Shown: in pieces, positions 46,079 through 56,240 of the stretch
Numbering within the stretch: position 1 is the first letter of the stretch
How the letters are laid out: each line of letters starts with the position of its first letter
NCBI RefSeq assembly: GCF_000315625.1
Contig: NW_005434648.1
Span: 259,212-323,211, forward strand
DNA length: 64,000 nt
Reading direction: 5' to 3'
Source: Guillardia theta CCMP2712
Lineage: Eukaryota; Cryptophyceae; Pyrenomonadales; Geminigeraceae
Made by a program: the position numbers and the translations under genes
The notes under the pieces: model-generated
Seen by the model: only the letters and a program-made list of their open reading frames with translations
Told to the model about the DNA's origin: nothing
The model's database searches: none

Positions 46079-48133
46079 TCAAGATACGCATACATTCTCC
46101 TGGGGATGCAAAGATGACCAACAGAGAGCAGAGCAGCTTTGCTCACCAGGAGTTGTGGCACCGGATCTGCTCCCTTGCCAGGAGAATGCTGTAGCGGAGG
46201 TAAGGAAAAGAGATATTGATCTCAAGTTGAACCTCAAAGCTGCTTGTTCGAACCGATGGGTCGATTGGGAGGCTCCTTCAGGAGCAATACATGATCTTCT
46301 GCTCGCACACGCGACAAGAGGATGCAAAACCTGCCGTTGTACCTTTAGAAGGTTCAAGAGTGGGCATGACGAGAAGGAATCATAGCTGAGTGAGGAGCAA
46401 ATGAAGACTGGTTCGCGAATAGGTGTTTCAGGTGGATGTTGTCTGAATCGGCTCACATTTTGAACTGCAATGCTTGAGTTTGACATCCCGAGGATGCCAG
46501 CAGCGCACATGTCATACCCTTTGACAGATTCCTAAAGGCAGAGATTATTCTTGCATGCATGCAATTGAATGTTTGCCAAGCCTGGGATATGTTCATCTCG
46601 CCAAACATCTTTGGATGGACCTGATGGCTAGGCGGTCACATGAAGAAGTAGATTTGATGAAGCTTACAAAGTTCGGCAAAGCTCTTTCTTGCTGGATGGT
46701 GAAGAAATATCCATCTCTCTGAATGAGACTCCATGCCAAATCGATCGGCTGCCCCAGCTCTCATCAGGAGAACAACCAGCATGAAACTGAGAGGCAACCT
46801 GCTGGACAACTTGACCAGCATCCTGGAAGATGACCTTCAAACAATGAGTGAGTGAGTCTTAAGTCGAGCACAAATCGATGCGGACAGTACATTCTCCACT
46901 CGTTGCAATGCATCCGAGAGAACAAAAGGTTTCCACGCCTTCCATCGTTTGTTCTGCACATGAGCTCCCAACTTGTCCCATTGTAAACCCATCAGCTCTA
47001 CATTCTCTGACATCCACATCTCATTCTCTCAGTACAAAGAGGTCAATGTCACGCACTCCACGCGAAGGAATTTTCCCTTTCCATATCGTTTAGTCCAAGA
47101 TCATACAGAAAAATCTGTGCCCTTGTCAACTGCATGCTCGGTACACGCTATCTATTCGACTTCACCTTCACCCGCGGATGATGCCTGTGGACTGATCCGA
47201 CGAAGTTGGAAACACAGCCGAAATACAAAGAATTGGCTGCAGTGACAATTGCCACCTTCTCCGAGGCTGTACTGAATGATTGACATGGAGAAGGATGCAC
47301 TCAAACATAACAAGACCTAGATTGTCGATTGAGCGGTTTGGCAAGGTTCTCCCTTTCAGCAATGATCTTTCTGCCTCGTTCAACACGACCCCTAATTGTC
47401 AATCGCCATCTCGGTCATTTCAAACATCACAAACCAATCAGCAAGTATTAACCATGTTCGATCAGTCCCAATAATTGTGGCGCAATCCACAAATCCTTTC
47501 TATCCATTCGCCTTACACCAAAGTAAGGTCGATACCCACCTCGCAAGACAACTGTACATTGCTGCCTTTAACGACCGATGAGCCAGATCTATGCTTCCTA
47601 CTTTTCGCATTACATATGCAATGTGAGAAAAGATCCCAGGCTATCAGAATTACGGTTTAGATAAACACTTCAACCCCAAAAGTTTTCTCTACCAATGAAT
47701 GGTCCACCAAACAGGCAAGCTTGAACGCACGCAGTGCCTCATTCCATCTTTTCAGCTGCAAAAGAACTTTCCCTTCACCTCCAAAGTCAAGGAATCCAGC
47801 TCTTCTCCTTAGTAATTTCTACCTCGCCTGTACTCCGTCGCAGGATGCCCCGAAAACAACGGAGCTTGAAGCACGCTGAGAGCTTCTTGAAGCTACAGCA
47901 CGGGTCAAGAGTGGATTCAACCCAAAAAAGGAGAAGTCCTACCCTCCCTTCAGCTTCTGCCTGAAACGATCGACGAATGACGGATTCAACCTGTTGCATC
48001 ACAAGTTCCTGCAGTATGATCTCAGCCAGCTATCTGAGCCGCGACATCTCACCTCATGACTCTCGGTTGTCGATATCAATGGATACATGCAGAGCAGAAG
48101 CACTGCTAGTAAAGACGGAGATTGCGAGCCCAT
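46079..48133 (-). CDS. Secretory-pathway protein, DUF1647-like (putative glycosyltransferase-like)
   Basis: Multi-exon gene with a signal peptide from ATG 48133 (MGSQSPSLLAVLLLCMYPLI). A 44-nt intron leads to a helical region with RRSFQAEAEGRLQEALSVL. The downstream exons carry, in order, KVAIVTAANSLYFGCVSNFV, IFLYDLGLNDMERE, WKPFVLSDALQRVENV, FQDAGQVVQQ, IDLAWSLIQRDGYFFT, YDMCAAGILGMSNSS, and CIAPEGASQSTHRFEQAAL near 46270. This order (VTAA, YDLGL, WKP, DAG, GILG, the AP-G-HRF-Q motif) resembles DUF1647 and related glycosyltransferase-like families; the match is from memory of the motif pattern. It is likely luminal in ER or Golgi, or secreted. Exon joins were deduced by frame and short GT-AG introns; several are uncertain, and the stop at 46079 assumes no further intron. 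Confidence 0.6.
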
Positions 48134-48438
48134 GTTCGTTTTCGTTTTGTTCTGTCTTCCCGGACAGCGGTCAGTGCCACCCTCACGACAAACTTCCAAC
48201 AAACGAAACAGTTTCAGGCGGGATGGGAATGCCGGAGAGCAGCAGAAAAGAAGTCAGCTCACGGCACCCTCGGCTCAGCACCGGCATCGTCTTTCATCGA
48301 ATCTTCTGCAACTTGTGATATCCCCCGCTAATGGATGCTCCTCTCCTACCACCGCGACCCTGCCATGGTGCCATACAGATGCGATCCTGGTTCTGATCAA
48401 TTTTTTTGTAACGACTTTTAACGATACATAACGTCACA

Positions 48439-48681
48439 ATGAAACGGCCCGTGGAAGATGAGGAGTATGAGGGCGATGCAAGGCTATCCGTACCTTGTGC
48501 CCAAAATAGGCGCAGCCCTGTAGGTCCTGATACCGCTGCCGCAATGTTCGCGCTCCTGAGAGAGGCCGGCGAGGCGAAGACGCAATCCCTGGTGAGGTTT
48601 CGATGCCAACCCCTTGTAGGTCTCGGACCGTGCTCTACCGCATCATTACTCACTGCGGCCCACTGGCCCATGCCGCCGTAG
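48439..48681 (+). CDS. Possible small gene, first exon
   Basis: An ATG at 48439 begins a short acidic/basic protein (MKRPVEDEEYEGDARLSVP) with an Ala-rich helix-like part ending KTQSL. A GT donor at 48592 would remove the Cys/Pro-rich remainder. A plausible final exon lies near 49251-49350, where AATAAA (49352) overlaps a stop codon. The gene would be divergent from the DUF1647-like gene. No family is recognised, and the exon connection is not shown. Confidence 0.3.
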   Translation: MKRPVEDEEYEGDARLSVPCAQNRRSPVGPDTAAAMFALLREAGEAKTQSLVRFRCQPLVGLGPCSTASLLTAAHWPMPP

Positions 48682-48699
48682 TCACCTCATAAGTGTCGG

Positions 48700-50600
48700 A
48701 TCGGACCTTATGTTCTAGTAGGCTAGTTCTATGCCCTTTTCTCTCTTATCTCAGCACTCAGTGATTGTTGAGAGCTTGAACATCTTTTTCATTCGAGTGG
48801 GGTGACACCTGCCTTCTGCATCTGAAAGAGACTGATGAGATACAGCCATGCATGTTGCTTTGATCTGTTACATCTCTGCCAGTCATCCGGGCCAATGTCA
48901 TCATGGCAACCTTTGAACAGTTTTCCTCTCTCTCCTCCCCGAGTCGGGTCCTCTCATGTTCTCTCCTCTGCCCCCCCCCTCCCCCCAACATTTCTTCCTT
49001 GTATTTGTTTTGGTATCCGTTGTATATTGGATTCAATGTTCAGTGATCATCGGATTGCATGTTAGATCTTTCTCAAAGAGGTGTGGATTGTAGGACTACA
49101 TGCTTTGTGAGAATGCTGGCTTTTGAATACGGAGTGACGAATATCTACAACGCAGTGCTTCGGCAGTGGATGCTATGCCCCAAATAACCATCAATGGTGA
49201 TCCTTTCCTTTGTTAAGTGACATGGATGCGTAACTGTTTATTGACACAGGTACAAGTACAACTGGTATAAGTACGCTGGTCCTGGATCCAACCCAACACC
49301 AACCATTCCAGCCGCCAACAGCCAGAGACAGTAAAGATCTTTATCAGCCTGAATAAAGCTTTAGCTTCGTAAAATCTCATCAAACGAAAAGGAAACCTCT
49401 ACTCTGCTCTCTCAAGTGAGATACGAATTGGACCCCGTTTCAAGTGAACCCGTCTTTTCATCATGTATTCAGTGAGTTCAACGAGAAAACTTCTTGCGTA
49501 CAAGTGTAGAAGTTGTGATTTAAGGCCCACTCGAATCCTGTCCAAAAAAAAAAAAAAAATTTCGCGTGTTCTTTCTCTCGACATGTTAAAAATTTGCTTG
49601 TAATATCAACATTCAAAGCTTTTCAGAATCATGACAAGTAATCCGTTTGGAAGACTGAGAAAAATAAAAAGAAAATCATCCGCGAATGTGCTATAATAGT
49701 GCGAGATGTCAGAGAAACATACCAACTTGCCAGATGTGTTGTTTGATTCTGGGGAGTGTCAACACCAGACATCCAAAGTCAAGATTGTTCCTTGTTAACA
49801 AAGCAGGCTGGTCGCATTAGAGGTCTATAGAATTTGTCGCTACGAATCTTCAAATTCCACTTTCCTGATTTCATCACAAAATTCTCTAAAGATTGGTCCC
49901 ATGAATGCTTGTAGAGCATCAATCATCGTGTTCGACCAAGGCAGATCTCTCCAAAAGTTGGCCTGCATTATTGCCGCGACTGAATTTGTCTGATTTCTCG
50001 CCAAATTGCTGGAACTTGGCAGGAAATTGCAAAAAGAGGTGTAGTGTGAATTCAAAAAGCCAGAGAGCCTCCGAGAGCAAGACCATGCGGCACCTTTCAG
50101 TTGAAGGAAATATTGTACCAACAAGATTTTGGCATGAGAATCTTATTAGCAGATGAAACATTGCCCTCCTTTCAACTCAGTAGCCCAAATCTCTCATTCC
50201 AGGTAGATTCATTCGATAATCGATCTAAGAGGAATCCTTCACCGGACCCGCCGTCTTTATAGCTATAGGATCTTGAATCAAGCTGAGCGCTGGAGATCTT
50301 GTTTCACAACACTTCAACAGCTACTTCAAGTCCTCTCCATGTCACAATAGATGCTGAACTCTCCTCGCTGCATCTAGCTCACCCCGATCGCTCCCGACAA
50401 ACACGACAAAGTTGATGTTAACCAGAGTAGCCGGTGAACCATGATTCATTCTAGAAGACCTTGTCCAAATTTGAAAACTACAGACTATCAAATGAAATTT
50501 ACAACAATTTGAAATTGTTGACGATTGTTCGCTGCGCTTGAAGAGTTTTTCTACAAATTTTCAACATCTGATTAACATTTTGAAATGTCATTCCCCTGGT
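48700..50600. other. Gene-poor stretch
   Basis: Apart from the weak candidates listed separately, nothing is supported. It contains a C-run and pyrimidine-rich patch near 48920-48995, a run of 16 A at 49543-49558 and ordinary AT-richer spacer. Confidence 0.4.
49840..50124 (-). CDS. Possible orphan exon or remnant
   Basis: A minus-strand frame of 94 codons. Its C-terminal half (FWRDLPWSNTMIDALQAFMG, then FREFCDEIRKVE) looks protein-like. An overlapping frame just upstream (50161-49919) also looks coding (LLSEALWLFEFTLHLFLQF), which suggests two exons or a decayed gene. No family is recognised and no start is convincing. Confidence 0.22.
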   Translation of the reverse strand: MLVQYFLQLKGAAWSCSRRLSGFLNSHYTSFCNFLPSSSNLARNQTNSVAAIMQANFWRDLPWSNTMIDALQAFMGPIFREFCDEIRKVEFEDS

Positions 50601-50760
50601 ACTCATGTTGACTAGGGGTCCTTTTGAAAGTAGGGGTTCTATGAGCCTTACGGGGGTAGTTTCATAAGGAACTATGTAGCTGCCTCTGGGGTAGGGTGAT
50701 AATATATGAGCAAGGGGTAGTGGAGAAGGTTTCCAGCATGGAGGGGTGGGGTACGTGTAC
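50600..50760 (+). promoter_or_regulatory. GGGGTAG block upstream of rhodopsin copy A
   Basis: GGGGGTAG, GGGGTAGGGTG, GGGGTAG and GGGGTGGGGTACG occur within the 170 bases before the rhodopsin start at 50811. The same motif family as near ACS, CLN3 and NAPE-PLD genes. No comparable block is evident upstream of copy B. Confidence 0.35.
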
Positions 50761-50810
50761 TACTAAGTTGTCCCTTGAGAGCGCCTCTTCGTATCGCAGC
50801 TAGGTAAACC

Positions 50811-51934
50811 ATGGCAGCAGCGATGGGACGAAGACTCCTCCAGGTATCCTCTATGCTTTATTGTTCGTCTTCATCGCTTCGTATCATTCTTCGTTCGTCT
50901 TCTTCAAGTCCAGATGACCTATGTTCGTGTACGATTCGATTATGGTTGAGACCTTCGAACGGGAAATAACAAGCCTCGTTCACAGTGCTGTTGCTTTTGT
51001 GTAACCTTAGATTCTTGTGAAAATTGTGTTGTATCTGACTTTCATTCGCCTTGAAAGATGAAAGCAATGTTCTCTTTCTTGTGTTCTGTTCATGATGAAA
51101 ATTTTGAACTGAATCCCTCGAATTGTAGGAGGCAGAGCAAGCAGCGGCAGAGCCCACTGTCACCTTCCCCGATGACTACCCCAACTCTGTCCGCCACTTC
51201 CTCCTCATTGGCTTCTTGGGCATGTTCATCGGAGCCATTGTGTTCTTCTACATGGGCATCTCCCGCAAGGTCAACACCGTGATGCACGTGTTGACCTTCT
51301 TCATCGCTGCGGTCTCCGCATGCTCCTACTACGCCGAGTGGGCTGGTCTCGGAGTTGAGTACAAGACCACCGACACCACCCCCCGTGTGATCTTCTGGGC
51401 CCGCTACTTGGACTGGGTTGTCACTGGACCGGTGAGGAGGAGGAGGAGGAGGAGAATGTGGGAGACTGACACAGTGCCGGGCAGCTCATCCTCACCGACC
51501 TCGCCCTCCTCTCCAAGTCGGACACCCCAACCATCATCTCGCTTGTCGGCAACATGGTCCTGTACGTGATCTGCGGCCTCATTGGAGCCCTCACCGTCGC
51601 CCCCTACAAGTACATGTGGTGGGTCGCTGGATTGATCTTCTTGATCATCGTCTTCATGCTCCTCCTCCAGCGCCTCAACAACGCTGAGGGCTATGGCGGT
51701 GACGCTCTCAAGGGCCTCACCTGGCTCACCATCTTGGTGTGGATCGTATACCCCATCGTGTGGATTGTTGGCTCCGAGGGAACTGGCGCTCTTGGACTTT
51801 CCCAGGAGGTCGGCATCTTGACCATTGCGGACTTGATTGCCAAGATCGGCTTCGGCTTCTACCTTTTGGCGAACGTTGATGCTCCTGAGAGCGAGACTGT
51901 GCCCCTTAACCAGTCCTCCCAGCAATATGTTTAA
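50811..51934 (+). CDS. Microbial (type I) rhodopsin, copy A, predicted proton pump
   Basis: A 261-residue seven-helix retinal protein in three exons: 50811-50843, 51129-51431, 51485-51934. Helix C reads FWARYLDWVVTGPLILTDLA, giving Asp106, Thr110 and Asp117 at the bacteriorhodopsin 85/89/96 positions (a DTD pump motif) and keeping the Arg82 equivalent. Helix G reads IADLIAKIGFGFYLL, with the retinal Schiff-base Lys at 232 and the Asp212 equivalent at 228. Helix F keeps YPIVWIVGSEG, and Glu follows in SQEV, matching the Glu194/Glu204 release pair. The residue at the proteorhodopsin-105 tuning site is Ile, so green absorption is likelier than blue. Light-driven proton export is inferred; cryptophyte cation channelrhodopsins also keep two of these Asp, so activity must be measured. 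Codons are strongly C-biased, suggesting high expression. ATTAAA at 52023 may be the polyadenylation signal. Confidence 0.95.
51129..51924 (+). repeat. Left arm of near-perfect inverted repeat (rhodopsin exons 2-3)
   Basis: This 796-base arm matches 53386-52582 on the opposite strand base for base wherever I compared it, apart from a 9-base difference in the GGA repeat of the internal intron (53 against 62 nt). It starts exactly at the exon 2 acceptor and stops at the third base of the CAA/CAG codon three codons from the end. Confidence 0.9.
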
Positions 51935-52571
51935 TCAGTAGCCTAACGTTTCATTAGACTGGAATGCTTTAGATTTCACTCGGCACTTATGTGGTGCTGT
52001 CGAATCCCTTTTTCGCTGAAATATTAAACTTCAAGACGTTACATGAGATGTTGAAAGTTTGAACAATTGGATCAGATTGTTGTTGGTTGATGATATTGCG
52101 TTTTAACGAATGAGAGTACGCTAAAACTGTATGTGGTGATTGAAAGGGTTCAATCAAGTCTCGAAGAGATTGAGCAAATTACATGCTTCTGTATAATTCT
52201 GAGCTCAATTCATATGTTGGCAAACCGACCTTTGGCAATATTGACGTGATGCGATTCTCGAAATGCGATGTTTCATTCCTAACTACGCTTTGGTGAGCTG
52301 CAGTCTCTCAGCAAAGCTGAGAGCGGTTTTCTGAACGACAACAAATGTGAAAGCTTTGTTTTTGAGTAGGTATGCATAATCGCTTTTGTTTTCCAATGTA
52401 GTGTCATGAAGATCTCGTATCGGAGGAAACTGCTCACCAACCACGCGACTACCAGTGTTCTTGCAGTCGTATTTTCATTCACCGCCCTTTCAATCAATAT
52501 ACAACCCTCTATACCATTATGGCTGTAATCTATGGAAAACAATACATCAAGTGGTTCAATTTTTCTTCGCT
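51935..52571. other. Spacer between convergent rhodopsin genes
   Basis: 637 bases of unique AT-rich sequence between the two stop codons, holding both 3' ends. The two halves are not visibly inverted copies of each other, so the duplication arms do not extend into the 3'UTRs. Confidence 0.7.
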
Positions 52572-53815
52572 TTAGACGTACTGCTGGGAGGACTGGTTAA
52601 GGGGCACAGTCTCGCTCTCAGGAGCATCAACGTTCGCCAAAAGGTAGAAGCCGAAGCCGATCTTGGCAATCAAGTCCGCAATGGTCAAGATGCCGACCTC
52701 CTGGGAAAGTCCAAGAGCGCCAGTTCCCTCGGAGCCAACAATCCACACGATGGGGTATACGATCCACACCAAGATGGTGAGCCAGGTGAGGCCCTTGAGA
52801 GCGTCACCGCCATAGCCCTCAGCGTTGTTGAGGCGCTGGAGGAGGAGCATGAAGACGATGATCAAGAAGATCAATCCAGCGACCCACCACATGTACTTGT
52901 AGGGGGCGACGGTGAGGGCTCCAATGAGGCCGCAGATCACGTACAGGACCATGTTGCCGACAAGCGAGATGATGGTTGGGGTGTCCGACTTGGAGAGGAG
53001 GGCGAGGTCGGTGAGGATGAGCTGCCCGGCACTGTGTCAGTCTCCCACATTCTCCTCCTCCTCCTCCTCCTCCTCCTCCTCACCGGTCCAGTGACAACCC
53101 AGTCCAAGTAGCGGGCCCAGAAGATCACACGGGGGGTGGTGTCGGTGGTCTTGTACTCAACTCCGAGACCAGCCCACTCGGCGTAGTAGGAGCATGCGGA
53201 GACCGCAGCGATGAAGAAGGTCAACACGTGCATCACGGTGTTGACCTTGCGGGAGATGCCCATGTAGAAGAACACAATGGCTCCGATGAACATGCCCAAG
53301 AAGCCAATGAGGAGGAAGTGGCGGACAGAGTTGGGGTAGTCATCGGGGAAGGTGACAGTGGGCTCTGCCGCTGCTTGCTCTGCCTCCTGTTATCCAAAAA
53401 AAAACGAGGAAGATGTCAAATGGTGTTCAAACAAACGATACAAGGCAGAGGAGCACTTCGAATCTCATCATGTACAGCACAAAAAGTGATTGGTGTCTTC
53501 AAAAATCGTAACAGACAGCATTCAAAAGATTCAAAGGAGGCAAGATTCTGGACGCAGTCATGATTGTATCACATTACAGAAGAGCTTCAGTAAAGTTGCA
53601 GGATATTGAGGATGAGGTCACAAAAAGCATCGTAGAATCCCCAAAGGTCAACGCTGAACAGTCTCATCTCGATAGAGCAATGTGAAAGATGAAGAACAAA
53701 TGCGAGATGCTTTCTATCATGAAAACAAATACACATGTTATTGCCACAACAAAAAACATGTTGCCTCTGCCCATAGCGCTGTGCGTACCTGCAGAAGTCT
53801 GCGCGCGTGCGACAT
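52572..53815 (-). CDS. Microbial (type I) rhodopsin, copy B
   Basis: A 259-residue rhodopsin in three exons: 53815-53789, 53386-53084, 53021-52572. From the first residue of exon 2 the protein is the same as copy A, with the same DTD motif and Schiff-base Lys. Exon 1 differs: MSHARRLLQ instead of MAAAMGRRLLQ, sharing only the final RRLLQ, and it ends at the same phase. Intron 1 is 402 nt and unrelated in sequence to the 285-nt intron of copy A, with a T-rich acceptor. The last codons are CAG TAC GTC TAA against CAA TAT GTT TAA in copy A, so the differences are silent. The upstream region lacks the GGGGTAG block seen at copy A, so expression may differ. Confidence 0.93.
52582..53386 (-). repeat. 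Right arm of near-perfect inverted repeat (rhodopsin exons 2-3)
   Basis: Partner of 51129-51924. The arm is 805 bases, exactly 9 longer, which equals the extra three GGA units in intron 2. Flanking sequence on both sides is unrelated to that of the left arm. Confidence 0.9.
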
Positions 53816-54118
53816 TGCCTGTTCTTGCATGGTCTGCATCGTCTCGATTTAGAACTCCGAAGAGCCGGACCTTAAAAACTTGAAGAGTACCCGTCATTGA
53901 AAGCAGAAATTCCTGGGTGGGTCCGATGACCATCAAGCACGCCCGCCTCACTGTTTTCACTTTGCCTGGCGGATGCCGGCAGACCGGTTTTCTGCTGAGT
54001 GACCGGCCCCCGTTCCAACAGAGAGCGCAATGGCGGAGGGAGGGAGGAAGGGAGTTTGATCCAGGCGCAGATACTTCACACACTGCAGCTCACTCTTGAT
54101 CTGCTCGACATAACTGGG

Positions 54119-55539
54119 ATGAAGGTCGTGAGGTTTCCCCTGTTGATGCTGTGCATGATGGAGTTCTTCGGATGCACCCACGGTTTTCACTTGAACTTCG
54201 GCGATAGTCTAGGAATTTCAGCAGGTGTCGCACACCAGTCATCGTTGAAGTGCATTGTTGGGAGCAAGCGCTTTCGAATCTGTCAGAAAATGAGACCTAG
54301 TCTGTCTCAGGCCTTGCAAGCCAGCGACAGGTAAGTGGTATGCAAAGGAGATCCCTAGAGTGAAGAGGTGATCAGGTCGGGAGTAGACACAAACCATGCC
54401 AAGAAATCAGAAGCGTATCAAGGTTTGTCTGAAGAGCGAATGTTGGGGTTCAAAAATGATTATCTCACAGCTGCGAAAGCTGATCAACTCGCACCGTGCA
54501 TCATCCTTGTTCGTCCTTTCCTCGATCAGAACGTAGGGTCGACAGCTCGGAGTATGCTCAACTTCGGCCTCTCAAACCTCCGACTTGTTTCCCCCGTCTG
54601 CGATCATCTCAGCGACGATGCGCTTGCTCGGGCAGCGGGGGCCAGAGACGTTCTTCAGAACGCTCGCGTGTTTCCGAGTGTGGAGGAGGCTGTGGAGGAC
54701 TTACAGAGTGTGTTCGCCACGACGGCGAGGCTAAGAGATATGCAACATAAGGTCAGCCTCCTTAGCTGAACTTCTCTCGTTCAGAGCATCTGTATCATCT
54801 GGTTCCTACAGCTTTCCTTCCATCCTCCTCTTGTCCTTCTGCCGTTCTCACCGCCCGAACCCACGTGACATCCTCTCCACAGGTCCTGTCGGCGGAGGAC
54901 GCGGCCAGGGAAGCGATTCACATATCCTCGCAGTCTTCGCAGAAGACAGGGTTCTTGTTTGGGCCGGAGAGCAGCGGATTGTCGAACGCTGACCTCGCGC
55001 TCGTGGACTGCATTGTCCAGATCCCGACCAACCCTTTCTTCTCCAGCCTCAACCTGGCACAGTAAATCGCCGGATTGTTGTTGTTGCGATGACGTTTGTT
55101 TCAGGGCAGTCAATCTTATTTCTTATGAGTACCAGAAGGCAAGAAACTCCTATAGCAAGACTGTTGGCGATCAAGCGTTCTCCCTTCAAGTTTCTGACAA
55201 GAGCATCGGGCCAAAAGACAACATTGCAGACAAGAAGCTCCTTCTTGATTTCTTCACACGTCTCGAGGTAACTCGTGAGGCTTTTTGCGTATTGAATTTA
55301 ATGGACGATGATAGGAAGCTATGAATGATAGCGAATTTGTTGTTGATGCCTCTAAACGAGAGATAGTCTACCAGAATATCAGAAATGTTTTTCTGCGTTC
55401 ACAGGTGTGTTTTGTATCAGACTCCTGTGTGTGAAACTGATCTCTTTGATACGAACATTAGATGACAATTAGAGAGGTTGGTACTTTACAAGGAGTTGTG
55501 ACGGCATTGACCGGCGGAAAGAAACGAAAGCGAGATTGA
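54119..55539 (+). CDS. SPOUT RNA 2'-O-methyltransferase, TrmJ-like, predicted plastid-targeted
   Basis: A 365-residue protein in six exons: 54119-54330, 54376-54751, 54883-55061, 55105-55267, 55315-55404, 55462-55539. The SpoU/TrmJ core is clear: IILVRPFLDQNVGSTARSML (motif 1 Asn and Arg), LRLVSPVCDHLSDDA, FATTARLRDM, GFLFGPESSGLSNADLAL (motif 2) and IPTNPFFSSLNLAQAVNL (motif 3 knot). The C-terminal YQNIRNVFLRSQMTIREVG, then QGVVTALTGGKKRKR, matches the TrmJ tail. TrmJ methylates ribose at position 32 of some tRNAs; some family members act on other RNAs. The N-terminus is a signal peptide ending CTHG followed by Phe, like the ACS leader, so plastid import is inferred. The intron at 55268-55314 is accepted because removing it restores the conserved tail; reading through would stop early. 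Confidence 0.92.
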
Positions 55540-55639
55540 CAAGTGTCGGGATGATCCGGGGCCTCCCCCTGGCATCGGAGTGAGAAATTCAGGCTACTTG
55601 TAATTTTGATCATGAACATTTGGGATACATCTCATTGAG

Positions 55640-55860
55640 ACTCCGAGGCTCTGAAAGGGCTCTTACCTACCTCACCACCTCCAGCTCCGAGTCACCAGCT
55701 GCTCAGTCCGACTCTCAGTCATTCAAGCTCAGTACCGTTTGCTCACAGCAAGCTCCTTGCCGACGGTCCGAATGAGCCCGCCTCCGACCGCCCCGCCGTG
55801 AACGGCCCCCGACGCTCATTACGGCCCGGGCCCGCTTCGGCGGATCGGGCCGTACAATCC
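55640..55860. repeat. GC-rich block, then GGA repeat
   Basis: Intergenic sequence with CTCCGAGTCACC, CAGTCCGACTCTCAGTCA and GGCCCGGGCCC motifs resembling the other GC-rich blocks, followed near 55926-55962 by GGGGGG and (GGA)n. No gene is seen in 55540-56240. Confidence 0.4.
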
Positions 55861-56240
55861 ATGGCAGGATGCAGCGAACAAATGCCGCAGTGCTGTGGAG
55901 GTCTCAGCCGGAAAGAGAGGGAAGGGGGGGGGGAGGGGAGGAGGAGGAGGAGGAGGAGGAGATGCTGGAACAGTCGATCCCTGGAGATCCATCACGGTTT
56001 CGTCTGTCTCGGATATGCAACGGGAGGGGAGGCGGACTGATCTCCGTTTGACCGCTGCCCTCAATATGACCACCGAAGAGAGGAAACTGGGTGAGGATAG
56101 GATCCTTTGTCCTCTGCTCTCCTGCTCTCCTGTTCCACTGTGCTCCTCCTCCTCGCGCCTCCTGCTCACGGGCCTCTCCTCCGCTTGCCTTGTACATCCA
56201 CGCTTGTCGTAGCTGCAAGCCCTGGGCCTGAGCTTGCATC

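Noticed and set aside
51404-51925. Long frames antisense to both rhodopsin copies
   Set aside because: They mirror the C-biased codons of the real genes and carry no family signal.
50811-53815. The rhodopsin pair as an assembly duplication artefact
   Set aside because: Different first exons, introns, last codons and flanks, plus a repeat-length difference, make a false copy unlikely, although only long reads would settle it.
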